Positions 34,605-43,984 of a stretch of DNA of 55,898 nt are shown in pieces. The notes below the pieces were generated by a model. It had not been told where the DNA came from. It was given only the letters and a program-made list of their open reading frames with translations, and ran no database searches. Location: contig JAFUPM010000038.1 of the NCBI GenBank assembly GCA_017481225.1, forward strand, positions 1-55,898, given 5' to 3'. The stretch's first letter is position 1. Each line of letters begins with the position of its first letter. The position numbers were made by a program, and so were the translations under genes. The stretch comes from Clostridia bacterium (lineage in GTDB: Bacteria; Bacillota; Clostridia; Oscillospirales; CAG-272).

Positions 34605-35774
34605 TTAGGTAATCTTAGGCACAAGGCTTTCGCCAACCTCGGAGGAGTACTTAACGCCCAGAAGGTCAGCCGCGGTAATACCAACCTCGGTGAAGCCTAT
34701 GCGAGTGCCAAGGTTTACGGGCTTAATACCGTTTCCGTAAATCAAAAGGGGAACGTACTCTCTGGTGTGGTCGGTGCTGGTGTCACCGGGGTCGCAGCCG
34801 TGGTCGGCTGTTATCATAAGGACGTCGTCCTCCGAAAGCTTCGACATAAATCCGCCGAGCCAGGAGTCGAACTCCGAGAGAGCATTTGCATATCCGTCAA
34901 TATCCTGCCTGTGTCCGTAGAGCATATCGAAGTCAACGAGGTTTACAAAGCACAGTCCGCTGAAATCTCTTGCGAGAAGCTCCTCCGTCACCTTCATACC
35001 CTCAAGGTTGCCGTGAGTGGGATTGGATTCCGTGATGCCCTGACCGACGAAAATATCGCCGATTTTACCCACGCCGATAACCTCAAGCCCGGCCTCGGAA
35101 ATGGCGTTAAGAGCAGTTTTTTTGGGAGGAAGGAGAGAGAAGTCACGGCGGTTTGCTGTGCGCTTGTAGCTGCCCGACTCACCGACGAAGGGTCTGGCGA
35201 TAACTCTGCCTACGGCGTGCTCGCCTGCCAGCAGCTCTCTTGCGACTCTGCAGTATTCATAAAGTGTCTCGAGGGGAACAACCTCCTCGTGGGCAGCAAT
35301 CTGGAATACGCTGTCGGCTGAGGTGTAAACTATGAGGTCGCCGCTCTTTACGTGCCGGTCGCCGTACTTTGCAATAACCTCTGTTCCCGAGTAGGGAAGG
35401 TTACAGAGAACGCCTCTGCCGACCCTACGGGAAAACTCATCGATAACCTCCTTCGGGAAGCCCTTTGGGTAGGTAGGGAGAGGCCTTTTGGATACTATAC
35501 CCGATATCTCCCAATGCCCTATGGTGGTGTCCTTGCCGAGGCTTACCTCTCTCATTCTTGCAACAGCACCGAGAGCGTCTGTCCGAGGAAGGAAGTTTAC
35601 TCCGTCAAGCGAGCCGAGCCCCAGGGACAAAAGGTTTGGAATATTAAATTTTTCCGATGCGCTGATGCGAAGAAGGGTGTTTGCTCCCACGTCGCCGAAG
35701 GCATCTGCATCCGGCTCGTATCCGATACCGAAGGAGTCAAGCACTATAAGAAAAACTCTTTTTGCTTTTTTCAT
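34605..35774 (-). CDS. deoB: Phosphopentomutase
   Basis: 389 residues from the ATG at 35772-35774; a longer frame is possible but this gives the standard start KKAKRVFLIVLDSFGIG. Interconverts (deoxy)ribose-1- and 5-phosphate. Metal-site motifs: VLDSFGIG at the start, the catalytic Thr in LGKDTTIGHWE, and MITADHGCDPGD near the C-terminus. Length typical. Part of the leftward tdk-deoC-deoD-deoB run. Confidence 0.95.
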   Translation of the reverse strand: MKKAKRVFLIVLDSFGIGYEPDADAFGDVGANTLLRISASEKFNIPNLLSLGLGSLDGVNFLPRTDALGAVARMREVSLGKDTTIGHWEISGIVSKRPLPTYPKGFPKEVIDEFSRRVGRGVLCNLPYSGTEVIAKYGDRHVKSGDLIVYTSADSVFQIAAHEEVVPLETLYEYCRVARELLAGEHAVGRVIARPFVGESGSYKRTANRRDFSLLPPKKTALNAISEAGLEVIGVGKIGDIFVGQGITESNPTHGNLEGMKVTEELLARDFSGLCFVNLVDFDMLYGHRQDIDGYANALSEFDSWLGGFMSKLSEDDVLMITADHGCDPGDTSTDHTREYVPLLIYGNGIKPVNLGTRIGFTEVGITAADLLGVKYSSEVGESLVPKIT

Positions 35775-35837
35775 ATTTACATTAAAAACCTTTTTAAAAC
35801 GATAATTTGACAAGTATTATTTACAAAATTAGGGAAA

Positions 35838-36563
35838 TTACAGTCTGATAGCGGTATTGAGCGCAATCTCCATCATTTCGGTGAAGGAGCTTTGTCTTGC
35901 ATCGGAGTCGAGACTCTCTCCCGTGAGAAGGTGGTCGGATACTGTGCAGATAGCCAAAGCGCGCTTGCCTGCATAGGCTGCATTCATATAAAGAGCCGCC
36001 GCCTCCATTTCCACACCGAGAACACCGAGGGACTGCCACTTTTTTGACGCCTCTGGGTTAGCGTTGTAGAAAATATCCGAGGAGAGAAGGTTGCCGACGC
36101 AGTATCTTGCCCGAAGCTTTTCCGCCTCCTCTATAGCCACTCTCATCATATCGTAGCTTGCAATAGGTGCATAGGTTCCCTCAAGTCCGTACTGAACGGC
36201 AAAGTTTGAGGTGGTGCATGCGCCCATACCGAAGATAATATCCCGCACCTTGACGCTCTCGCTCATAGCTCCCGCAGAGCCTATACGCATAATGTTCTCG
36301 ACTCCGAAGAAGTTATAAAGCTCGTAGGAGTATATGCCGATAGAGGGCATACCCATACCGCTTGCCATAACAGAAACGCGCTCGCCTTTATAGGTGCCGG
36401 TGTAGCCGTGAATACCGCGAACGTTGTTAACGAGCTTCGCGCCCTCAAGGAAGGTCTCGGCTATAAACTTTGAGCGAAGGGGGTCGCCGGGCATAAGCAC
36501 GGTTTTTGCGAAATCGTCGGGCGTTGCCTTTATGTGGGGTGTATAGAATTTAGAGTTATCCAT
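35838..36563 (-). CDS. deoD: Purine-nucleoside phosphorylase, DeoD type
   Basis: 241 residues. Hexameric DeoD family: MPGDPLRSKFIAETFLEGAK, RIGSAGAMSE, and SDHLLTGE near the end. It phosphorolyses purine (deoxy)nucleosides. Starts 16 bp after the deoC stop. The deoxyribose-1-phosphate made goes to DeoB. Confidence 0.95.
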   Translation of the reverse strand: MDNSKFYTPHIKATPDDFAKTVLMPGDPLRSKFIAETFLEGAKLVNNVRGIHGYTGTYKGERVSVMASGMGMPSIGIYSYELYNFFGVENIMRIGSAGAMSESVKVRDIIFGMGACTTSNFAVQYGLEGTYAPIASYDMMRVAIEEAEKLRARYCVGNLLSSDIFYNANPEASKKWQSLGVLGVEMEAAALYMNAAYAGKRALAICTVSDHLLTGESLDSDARQSSFTEMMEIALNTAIRL

Positions 36564-36579
36564 TTTTAATCTCCTTCCA

Positions 36580-37248
36580 TCAATAGCCCTGAATATTCTT
36601 TTCAGCCTTGACTATCTTAACGATACGGCTGGTGCCGAGTCTCTCTGCTCCAAGCTCGAGGAATTTCTCCGCGTCCTCAAGAGAGGAGATGCCGCCTGCC
36701 GCCTTGATTTTAGTACCGCCCGAAACGTTAGCGGCGAACAGCTCAATGTCGTGTACCGTAGCACCTGCGGTAGAGAAGCCCGTGGAGGTTTTGATAAAGT
36801 CGGCGTCGGATTTCGACACAATCTCGCACATCTTGACCTTCTCCTCGTCGGTGAGCAGGCAGGTCTCGATTATAACCTTCAGAAGTCTGCCGTCGCAGGC
36901 TGCCTTTATGGCGTTAATCTCGGTGAGGATATCGTCGTATCTTTTCTCCTTAAGCATACCGATATTGATAACCATATCAATCTCATCTGCGCCGCGTCTT
37001 ACGGCATCGGCTGCCTCGTACGCCTTGACGCCCGTGGTGGAGTAGCCGTTGGGGAAGCCTATAACCGTGCAGATAGCCAGCTTGTCGCCGACGTACTGCT
37101 TAGCTCTCAGAACGAAGGAGGGGGGGATACATACGGAGGCTGTTCCGTACTTAATTCCGTCGTCGCATATAGCGCGGATATCGTCCCAGGTTGCACTCTG
37201 GGAAAGAAGTGTGTGGTCGCATGCGGAAAGTATTTTTTTGATGTCCAT
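36580..37248 (-). CDS. deoC: Deoxyribose-phosphate aldolase
   Basis: 222 residues. It cleaves deoxyribose-5-phosphate to acetaldehyde and glyceraldehyde-3-phosphate. The Schiff-base Lys lies in [17 protein letters not shown], with a second Lys in [21 protein letters not shown] and [13 protein letters not shown] are conserved. Encoded 18 bp after tdk. Confidence 0.96.
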   Translation of the reverse strand: MDIKKILSACDHTLLSQSATWDDIRAICDDGIKYGTASVCIPPSFVLRAKQYVGDKLAICTVIGFPNGYSTTGVKAYEAADAVRRGADEIDMVINIGMLKEKRYDDILTEINAIKAACDGRLLKVIIETCLLTDEEKVKMCEIVSKSDADFIKTSTGFSTAGATVHDIELFAANVSGGTKIKAAGGISSLEDAEKFLELGAERLGTSRIVKIVKAEKNIQGY

Positions 37249-37266
37249 TTTTATATTCTCCTAAGT

Positions 37267-37869
37267 TTAATTATTTTTTTCTTCTGATGCTTCTGCCTCG
37301 CGGCGGATTCTTTCGCGCCAGCACTTGTGGCACATTGCGACGTATCTGTCGTTACCTCCAAGGAACACCTGTCTGCCTCGGGTGACAACGCGACCCTCGC
37401 CGTCAATGCGGGCGTTAACTATAGCCTTCGAGCCGCAATCGCAGATAGTCTTTATCTCGGCGATAGAGTCCGCCACCTCGAACAGCCTTGCACTGCCGGG
37501 GAAGGTGTGGGTGAGGAAGTCGGTTCTGAGGCCGAAGCAAAGAACGGGGACGCTATGCTCGTCCACAATCCTGCGGAAAACGTCTATTTGCTCGGGCGTG
37601 AAGAACTGACACTCGTCGGCGATTATAACGTCCACCTCCGAGTGGCTCTCGGTGAAAATGCCGTAAAGGTCGTCACCTTTGGATATAGCCTGGCACTTCT
37701 CGGAAAGCCCGATGCGGGATTTGATAATATCGTCACCGTCTCTTGTGTCTGTGGCGGGCTTGATAAGCCACACCTTCATTCCTCGCTCCTCGTAGTTGAA
37801 CTTGGTTATCAGAACCTGGGCGGTTTTTGATGAGCCCATAGCTCCGTATTTGAAATACAGCTTCGCCAT
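37267..37869 (-). CDS. tdk: Thymidine kinase (type II)
   Basis: 200 residues. P-loop GAMGSSKTAQVL, the DECQFF segment (IADECQFFTP) and a zinc-binding set CDCGSKAI ... CHKCW typical of TK1-type enzymes. It phosphorylates thymidine to dTMP. First gene of the leftward nucleoside cluster. Confidence 0.95.
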   Translation of the reverse strand: MAKLYFKYGAMGSSKTAQVLITKFNYEERGMKVWLIKPATDTRDGDDIIKSRIGLSEKCQAISKGDDLYGIFTESHSEVDVIIADECQFFTPEQIDVFRRIVDEHSVPVLCFGLRTDFLTHTFPGSARLFEVADSIAEIKTICDCGSKAIVNARIDGEGRVVTRGRQVFLGGNDRYVAMCHKCWRERIRREAEASEEKNN

Positions 37870-37920
37870 ATAATCCTCCGTCAGCTTCGCGGCAATGCGC
37901 GAAAGATATTGTCATACTCT

Positions 37921-37928
37921 ATTTTACC
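37921..37928 (-). promoter_or_regulatory. Possible extended -10 of the tdk-deo cluster
   Basis: TGG-TAAAAT on the leftward strand about 51 bases before the tdk ATG; a clear -35 is not seen. Confidence 0.35.
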
Positions 37929-38299
37929 ATAAAATAGTTAAAAATGGAAGGGTTTTAAAAAATATATTTTGCGCGTGCATAGTTTTTTATAAAATACACC
38001 CGAAACGGCTTTTGCGTGTCCGTTGTGAGCTGAGAACAGGAAGGTCGGGTGAGCAAAACAAAAAAGGGGAGCGAAGAAGGTAAAAACACGGTACGGTAGA
38101 AAATAGGGAAAAATCAAAAAAATGTAAAATCTCAAAAAAGGTGTGGAAATTCTTTTCCGAATATGATACAATATATTAGTAACCGACAAAGACGGGAAGG
38201 GTATAGAGCCGACCCGTAGCACGGGCGGAGCTGTGTCTGCCTGAAAAAACGGAGAGCTGAGATGTCGGAACAGAAGAAATCAGAAAGGGGGAAGGTCGA
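37929..38299. other. AT-rich divergent region and topB leader
   Basis: Between tdk and topB. It contains the topB promoter at 38144-38172, a leader of about 120 bases with the CCCGT/ACGGG hairpin near 38209-38221, and a 13-codon ORF ending at the topB start. The AT-rich part 37929-38140 shows nothing recognisable. Confidence 0.5.
38144..38172 (+). promoter_or_regulatory. topB promoter
   Basis: TGGAAA (38144-38149), 17-base spacer, TACAAT (38167-38172) with extended TGA. A weak -35 is offset by the extended -10. Confidence 0.6.
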
Positions 38300-38303
38300 G
38301 TGA
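38262..38303 (+). CDS. 13-residue leader ORF coupled to topB
   Basis: ATG at 38262 after GGAGAGCTGAG, reading MSEQKKSERGKVE-stop. Its TGA overlaps the topB GTG start (GTGA), the pattern of translational coupling. It may set topB expression, or be chance. Confidence 0.35.
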   Translation: MSEQKKSERGKVE

Positions 38304-40414
38304 TTTTGATAATTGCGGAAAAGCCGAGCCTTGCGAGAAATATCGTCGCGGGTATCGGGGAGCGCTCGGAACGCTCCGACGGGTATATTACCTGCGGTAA
38401 TTATATAGTATCCTGGGCGTTCGGTCACCTGTTCTCCCTTAAGGATATAGAGCATTACAATCCTACGGAAAGCACCAAGTGGACCCTTGACAATCTCCCC
38501 TGCTTCCCCGAAAAATTCGAGTTTGAGCTGCGTCGCGCAGATGGCAAAAAGACGGTTGACGGAGGTGTCAAAAAGCAGTTCGAAACTATAAAGAAGCTCT
38601 GTAACCGCCCCGACGTTGACACCATAGTAAACGCAGGAGACGCGGACCGAGAGGGAGAAATAATAGTCAGACTTTGTATAGATAACGCCCTTAAAACGGA
38701 AAAGCGGCAGCTTCGCCTCTGGCTCCCTGACCAGACACCCGAGACGGTCTCACGCGCTCTCACCGAGATGAAGGAGGAGCGTGAGTACGATAATCTTGCG
38801 GGCGAGGGCTACGCCAGAACCTATATAGATTGGCTCTACGGAGTTAACCTTACAAGGTACGCATCTATTATGACGGGCAAGCTTCTGAGGGTCGGCAGAG
38901 TTATTGCTCCCATCGTTCGCGCTATATATGACCGCGATATGGAGATACGCAATTTTAAACCCGAAAAATACTACGTAATCAAAAGCTCCGAGGAGACAAA
39001 CGGAGAGAAAATTGAGCTTGTAAGTAAGCTAAAGTTTACAAAAGACCAGATTTCCGAGGCAAGCGAGACGGCAGAAAGGTATAACGCCGAGGGCGCGGTT
39101 GTCACTCACGTTGAGAGTAAAAAGGACAGCATAAACCCGGGAAAGCTCTTCTCTCTTTCCACTCTCCAGAACGTCCTTGGCGACAAATACAAGATGTCGA
39201 TGACCGACAGCTTGAAGATAATACAGAAGCTCTACGAGGAGGGCTATCTCACCTACCCGAGAACCAACTCGGAGTATCTTGCCACAGCGGAGAAGGATAA
39301 GATGAAAACCATCATATCCAATATATCAAAGCTTGGTTATCCCGTTCGCTTCAAGGACTCAAAGACTATATTTGACGACACAAAAATTGAGGCGCACTCC
39401 GCCCTTACTCCAACCTATAAAATTCCGCCGAAGGAGAAGCTTACCCCAGACGAGTCGAAGGTTTACTCCACGGTGTTCCGCCGCTTTGTAGCAGTATTCT
39501 GCGCCGAGCCCTGTGTCGCGGAGAAAAGCGAGATAAAAATTAAGGTGGGCGAGCTTGAGGAGTTTTCTCTTAAGGGAACGGTTATCCTTGAGCTCGGCTG
39601 GACCAAGTACGACGATTATAATAAGAAGGATAAAATTTTACCAAGACTTTCGGTTGGCGATGCTGTCAATATCGCCTTCGCCCCCGACGAGAAGGAAACC
39701 ACACCGCCGAAGCACTACACCATAACCACCCTCAACAACTACTTGAAAAATCCCTTCAAGGACGACAAGGCGAGGGCAAAGGAGCTGGAGGAATCGGGCG
39801 AGGTTGACGATGCGGAGGATTACCGCGCAATCTTCGAGGGCTTGGAGCTTGGCACTGAGGCAACGCGCTCGGGAATTATCGAGAATGCCAAAAAGAGTGG
39901 GTATATAGAGTTAAAGAAGGATACCTATAAAATTCTTCCCGGCGGCGAGCATTTTATCGAATCTCTCGGCAGGCTTTCCATAAGTATGGATAAGTACAAG
40001 ACAAGCGAGCTTGGCAAGGCACTTAAGCGAGTATATCGCGGAGAGATGACCGTCGACGAGAGCGTGAAGCTTGCGCAGAATGAAATTGCCGCAGTGTTCC
40101 AGCGAGGCGGCAAGCCCGTTGTGGGCGTTGATACGGGCAGCTACGGTGACGGTGTCGGCTACTGTCCCAAATGCGGCAGAGGCGTAGTTCGCGGCAAGTT
40201 CAACTACGGTTGTATGGGCTACAGCGACGGCTGCAATTTCCGCATAGGAGTCAACATCTGCCACAGAGATATTCCCATAGATGAGGTTCGCCGACTTCTT
40301 GCCACGGGCTCAACGGTGAACCTTGACGGCTTTATCTCGAAAAACGGCAAGCGCTTTTCTGCGAGGCTTGTTATCAAGGACGGAAACGCCGTCTTTGATT
40401 TTAACGGAAGATAA
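38300..40414 (+). CDS. topB: DNA topoisomerase III
   Basis: 704 residues with a GTG start. A type IA topoisomerase. N-terminal Toprim: MILIIAEKPSLARNI and DADREGEII. The active-site Tyr is in YLTYPRTNSEYL (residue about 320). A zinc-ribbon-like set near the C-terminus (CPKCGRGVVRGKFNYGCMG, then DGCNF) is common in Bacillota TopB. Unlinks DNA in replication and recombination; the motif set distinguishes it from TopA, which lies elsewhere. Not tied to its neighbours. Confidence 0.94.
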   Translation: MILIIAEKPSLARNIVAGIGERSERSDGYITCGNYIVSWAFGHLFSLKDIEHYNPTESTKWTLDNLPCFPEKFEFELRRADGKKTVDGGVKKQFETIKKLCNRPDVDTIVNAGDADREGEIIVRLCIDNALKTEKRQLRLWLPDQTPETVSRALTEMKEEREYDNLAGEGYARTYIDWLYGVNLTRYASIMTGKLLRVGRVIAPIVRAIYDRDMEIRNFKPEKYYVIKSSEETNGEKIELVSKLKFTKDQISEASETAERYNAEGAVVTHVESKKDSINPGKLFSLSTLQNVLGDKYKMSMTDSLKIIQKLYEEGYLTYPRTNSEYLATAEKDKMKTIISNISKLGYPVRFKDSKTIFDDTKIEAHSALTPTYKIPPKEKLTPDESKVYSTVFRRFVAVFCAEPCVAEKSEIKIKVGELEEFSLKGTVILELGWTKYDDYNKKDKILPRLSVGDAVNIAFAPDEKETTPPKHYTITTLNNYLKNPFKDDKARAKELEESGEVDDAEDYRAIFEGLELGTEATRSGIIENAKKSGYIELKKDTYKILPGGEHFIESLGRLSISMDKYKTSELGKALKRVYRGEMTVDESVKLAQNEIAAVFQRGGKPVVGVDTGSYGDGVGYCPKCGRGVVRGKFNYGCMGYSDGCNFRIGVNICHRDIPIDEVRRLLATGSTVNLDGFISKNGKRFSARLVIKDGNAVFDFNGR

Positions 40415-40499
40415 AATATCAAGAACGTTTTTTCTCCTCCGACATAACATAATAGTGTAAGCGCACAGTCGCTGAAACAGACATTTCGGAGGAAACATA

Positions 40500-40598
40500 A
40501 TGAACAACAACTGCTTATGCCACATCTTTGACGACAACTGCACCTGGATTATCATTCTCGCCATAGTTATCGTATTTTGCTGCTGCTGCCACAACTGA
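40500..40598 (+). CDS. 32-residue Cys-rich membrane peptide
   Basis: Starts at the ATG at 40500 after TTCGGAGGAAACATA (strong ribosome binding site). Sequence: MNNNCLCHIFDDNCTWIIIL then AIVIVFCCCCHN. It has a short hydrophilic N-terminus with CxC, one hydrophobic helix and a CCCC terminus. Comparable short Cys-rich membrane peptides are common in clostridia, but their function is unknown. It is too small for routine gene calling. Confidence 0.72.
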   Translation: MNNNCLCHIFDDNCTWIIILAIVIVFCCCCHN

Positions 40599-40916
40599 CA
40601 GTCACGCAGGGTAAGGCGTGACACAATTCGTCACCCCTTCGACCTTTGGCTCTGAGCATTGACAGCGTCCCCGCCTCCTTGAAGAAGTGACGCGCGGTGC
40701 GAAAGAATTTTGGCATAACCTAATAGAATAAGAGCAAAACGGCGCGCCTGCAATAAATAGGCGCGCTGTTTTTGCGTAGCGGTATCAACAAAAGTCACTA
40801 TGCGAAGCGGCAATTTATTGAGCCTTGAAAAATAGGCGAAGAACAATCCATTGATATAGCATAATAATCACCTCTCGTAAATATACTTTAGTAATAATAA
40901 ATGAGGGGAGACTTAT
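40599..40916. other. Intergenic stretch with one terminator
   Basis: Contains GTCACGC/GCGTGAC (about 40600-40622) and the terminator at 40736-40773. A 71-residue opposite-strand frame here lacks a ribosome binding site and family match. The stretch before the DUF4830 gene has a CCTCTC that could pair with the GAGGGG of its ribosome binding site. Confidence 0.45.
40736..40773. terminator. Intrinsic terminator
   Basis: AAAAC-G-GCGCGCCT (40736-40749) pairs with AGGCGCGC-T-GTTTT (40759-40772), followed by T residues. Confidence 0.75.
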
Positions 40917-41405
40917 ATGTTTATATATGCCGTAAGGGCTAGGACGGTTAAATTTTTCGGCTTGGTTATTTTGGTTTGCGCGCTGGTTTTGGGAGTTGTA
41001 ATCTTTGGAGGCGAGGCATCTGTCAGCGCCTCGGCATCGGGCGGCGAGATTGATTTCAGCGGAATTAAGACTAACGAGGACAGAGTGAAATTTATTGAGA
41101 GCTTCGGCTTGAAGGTTGACTCAGAGCCTCTTGAGGAGGACGCCTTCGCTATGCCCGAGAACTTTGACAGAGTAATACTTGGCTACAACGAGCTGCAGAA
41201 AAAGCAGGGGCTTGACCTTTCCAAATACGCGAAAAAGCGAGTCACCAGGTACACCTACAAGGTGACAAACTACGATTATGAGGGCGAGGTTATGGCTAAT
41301 CTTTTCGTCTGGAGAGGGAAGATTGTAGCCTGCGACGTATCCTCCCTTGACCCCGAGGGCTTCGTTTTGCCCCTTACCTTAGTTGATAGAGCAAGCCTGA
41401 AATAA
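40917..41405 (+). CDS. DUF4830-type secreted or membrane-anchored protein
   Basis: 162 residues. One N-terminal hydrophobic helix (about residues 13-30, GLVILVCALVLGVVIF) acts as a signal or anchor. The rest resembles DUF4830: NEDRVKFIESFGLKV, FDRVILGYNELQKKQGLDLS and the Tyr-rich KRVTRYTYKVTNYDYEGEV. Domain function is unknown. ATG follows GAGGGGAG. A terminator follows at 41486. Confidence 0.78.
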   Translation: MFIYAVRARTVKFFGLVILVCALVLGVVIFGGEASVSASASGGEIDFSGIKTNEDRVKFIESFGLKVDSEPLEEDAFAMPENFDRVILGYNELQKKQGLDLSKYAKKRVTRYTYKVTNYDYEGEVMANLFVWRGKIVACDVSSLDPEGFVLPLTLVDRASLK

Positions 41406-41485
41406 GGGGTTACATAAAGGCGAAAAAAGCAAAACAAATATTCAAATAGTAAAAATGTAACCTCAAGGAAAATAAATAGAAAAAG

Positions 41486-41519
41486 CCCCATATTGCAAAC
41501 TAAACTTTGCAATATGGGG
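41486..41519. terminator. Bidirectional terminator
   Basis: CCCCATATTGCAAA (41486-41499) pairs perfectly with TTTGCAATATGGGG (41506-41519), loop of 6. On the leftward strand the T run is CTTTTTC. Confidence 0.78.
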
Positions 41520-41524
41520 TAAAA

Positions 41525-42304
41525 TTATGCAAAAATCTGTAAAAATCCAACTACACCATAAGAGGCGAGGCACATAATAACACCCGAAATGAGAACTCCG
41601 AGAGTGACGGCTAAGAAGGACTTTCTCTTCGGTAGACCGAAAAGCGCCGCTACAAGAGAGCCGGTCCAGGCGCCCGTGCCGGGCAGGGGAATTGCAACGA
41701 ACAGAGTCAAAGCCCAGAACACCGCAGTACTCATAGCCCTATGAGAGGATTTGAATTGCTTTTCTGCTCTCGCGCTGTCGGCTGCCGCAAGCTCTGCGCC
41801 CTCGGCTGCTACGGCATCTTTGCTCTTTATTGTTGTAGGTTTCGCGCCTTCAGCTGTCAATGCTTTTTCGCTCTTGTTTGCTGAAAGCTCTGCGCTATCA
41901 GCTACCGTGGCTTCTGCGACCTCGGTTGCAGTGAGTTCTACACTATCGGTTGCCGCGGCTTCTGCGCTGTCGGTTGCCCCAAGCTCCGCACTCTCACTCT
42001 CCGTACCCTCTACAAGTACCCTTGAGGAATGCTTATCTGCCTTTCTTCTCAACCAATCCACAAGGGGCTTCGTTCGTTTGAAGCGAGAGAGAAAGTCCAG
42101 AAATTTGGAAATGAAAAGCAGAATAAACGGAATAGGAATAAGGTTTCCGATAACGCTGCAAATATAGTTTGTGTAGAAGGGCATTCCTAACCCTGCGCCA
42201 AGAGGTATCGAACCCCTTAGCTCAACTATGGGGAACAGAGAGACTACCAGAACGTATAGCTCCTCGGGTAAGGATGCGAAGAAATCAATAATTATCTCCG
42301 ACAA
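41525..42304 (-). CDS. COG2426 (small multidrug export-like) membrane protein with an Ala-rich repeat insert
   Basis: 259 residues with a TTG start after AAAGGAG. The N-terminal half (SLFPIVELRGSIPLGAGLG, then IPIPFILLFISKF) and the C-terminal half (TAVFWALTLFVAIPLPGTGA, TGSLVAALFGLPKRKSF) form the standard 160-residue protein. Between them lies about 75 residues of Ala/Ser/Thr/Glu repeats on the theme ATDSAEAAATDSVELTATE. Family function is uncertain (a putative transporter). The insert lies in a cytoplasmic or external loop. Confidence 0.8.
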   Translation of the reverse strand: MSEIIIDFFASLPEELYVLVVSLFPIVELRGSIPLGAGLGMPFYTNYICSVIGNLIPIPFILLFISKFLDFLSRFKRTKPLVDWLRRKADKHSSRVLVEGTESESAELGATDSAEAAATDSVELTATEVAEATVADSAELSANKSEKALTAEGAKPTTIKSKDAVAAEGAELAAADSARAEKQFKSSHRAMSTAVFWALTLFVAIPLPGTGAWTGSLVAALFGLPKRKSFLAVTLGVLISGVIMCLASYGVVGFLQIFA

Positions 42305-42476
42305 GCCTGCCTTCTCCTTTCAAGGTTATATGTACTTTGCCAAAAGGGCGGGGACGTGTCCGAATTTTTAGTCATATTGAGTGATACGCAAGGCGTTCGG
42401 CTCGCTTTGAACTTTCGTTCGTCTATCCGTGTGGTGTGGACGTGTGCTGAGCCTTTACGCGCCTTGCGCGAAGGGC

Positions 42477-43694
42477 TTACCAGTACTTTTTCCAATCGGG
42501 CTTGAGGTAGCGAAGGAGTGCTTCGAGGTAGAAGTAGTCGCCGTAAATCGCGCACTCGTCAACGCCCTGACCCTGGGGCTTCGCGTGGGTAACGTGGCAG
42601 ATAAGTCCGTCGTACTTCGTGCCAATATCACCTGTGCAATTGTCGATAACCGCCTCCAGCATCTGTGCGCCTGCGCTCTCGTATATCGCCTTATCGGGGT
42701 CACCGTCCTCGAGGAAACGGCACATTTCGTGGAGTCCGCAGACTGAAATGCAAGCCGCGGAGCTGTCGCGGGGCTGAGTACCGCCGACGAAGTCATAATC
42801 CCAATAGGGAATAAAGTCCTCGGGAAGGTGGTTAAGCATAAAGTAGGTAACGTCGCGGTGAACCCTCTTCATAAACTCCTCACCCGTATAGGAGTAGGCG
42901 ATGGGGAAGCCGTATACGCCCCAGGAGTGACCGCGGGACCAGCAGGACTCGTCGCCAAAGCCCTGAAGAGTAACGCCGTGAAGGGGTGCGCTGGTCTCGG
43001 GGTCGAACTGATAATGGTGATAGGAGGAGCCGTCGCAGCGAATGAGGTTCTCCTCGGTGGTTCTGACGTGGTCAATACCTGCCTGCTTATACTCCTCGTT
43101 GCCTGTTACCTCTGCTGCCCAGAAGAAGAAGGGAACGTTCATAAGCGAGTCCATCATAGTGCGGTAGCCGTAAGCGTGACCCGCCCTCCAGGATTTGTGA
43201 GACCTGATTATGAACTTACCTTCCTTGGAGTAGCTGGTGTTATAGTAGTAATCAAACACCTTAAGTGCGGTTTCCTTAGCAAGCTCGTTGCCTGTCACCT
43301 TATAGGTAGAGACACAGCCGGGCATATAAACGAAGCCAACGTCGTGGTCGTCAAGACCGCGCATAGACTCAAATCTTTCAACGTAGGTGGGTAAGTGCTG
43401 CTCGAGAGCAACCTGTTTGAAGAACTCGTCTCCCGTAAGCTCGTATGCGAGCCAGAAGCAGCCGGTATACATACCCGACTCCCAGTTTCTGTTCTGACCG
43501 AGGCCGGGAGCTGTCAAGCCCTTTTTATAGCTAAACTGAACAGAGCAGGTAGCGGGGAAGTCAGCGCCGTCTCTTTCAACTCGCTCCTTAAGCTTCGCGC
43601 AGGCCGCCTTTGCTGCCGCCTCCAGCTTTTCTCTCGGGATTACGTGGGGCTTTGCAAAGCGCTCTGGCCTTTCAAGTCTGAGTTTTCTTTCCAT
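42477..43694 (-). CDS. Glycoside hydrolase family 88 (unsaturated glucuronyl hydrolase-like)
   Basis: 405 residues from the ATG at 43692-43694, with GGAGACGCATT before it; a longer frame is unsupported. (alpha/alpha)6 hydrolase: DDHDVGFVYMPGC carries one catalytic Asp, HKSWRAGHAYGYRTMMDSLM the second, and SRGHSWGVYGFPI is diagnostic. Hydrates and cleaves unsaturated uronic acids released by polysaccharide lyases. No signal peptide is seen, so it acts on imported oligosaccharides. No lyase gene is adjacent. Confidence 0.9.
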   Translation of the reverse strand: MERKLRLERPERFAKPHVIPREKLEAAAKAACAKLKERVERDGADFPATCSVQFSYKKGLTAPGLGQNRNWESGMYTGCFWLAYELTGDEFFKQVALEQHLPTYVERFESMRGLDDHDVGFVYMPGCVSTYKVTGNELAKETALKVFDYYYNTSYSKEGKFIIRSHKSWRAGHAYGYRTMMDSLMNVPFFFWAAEVTGNEEYKQAGIDHVRTTEENLIRCDGSSYHHYQFDPETSAPLHGVTLQGFGDESCWSRGHSWGVYGFPIAYSYTGEEFMKRVHRDVTYFMLNHLPEDFIPYWDYDFVGGTQPRDSSAACISVCGLHEMCRFLEDGDPDKAIYESAGAQMLEAVIDNCTGDIGTKYDGLICHVTHAKPQGQGVDECAIYGDYFYLEALLRYLKPDWKKYW

Positions 43695-43905
43695 AATGCG
43701 TCTCCTTGATTGTAAATAATAGTAAAAAACAATGATAATCGGTGAAAAACGCGCAAAAAGCTTGTAGTTTTGCGCCGAGTAACCGTATATTTGCACCCTG
43801 GTTTACGGGTGCCTCAAGTGTTAGTATACCATATATATTATGGTTTGTAAAGCCTTTTTTGCTTTTTTATTAATATAAATATTTAGTTACTTTTGCGTCT
43901 ACGAC

Positions 43906-43934
43906 TTGACAAGCAAACTGCACTGTGATAAAAT
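43906..43934 (+). promoter_or_regulatory. MATE gene promoter
   Basis: TTGACA (43906-43911), 17-base spacer, TAAAAT (43929-43934). Confidence 0.75.
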
Positions 43935-43984
43935 ACGTTGGTAGAATAGCGCAGTCTTTAAAGCGCTTAAGGGTCGGTGATATA

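Noticed and set aside
38180-38300. Riboswitch in the topB leader
   Set aside because: A small hairpin (CCCGT/ACGGG) is present, but no known riboswitch consensus could be matched.
40631-40846. 71-residue leftward ORF downstream of the Cys-rich peptide
   Set aside because: No ribosome binding site; it spans an intrinsic terminator.
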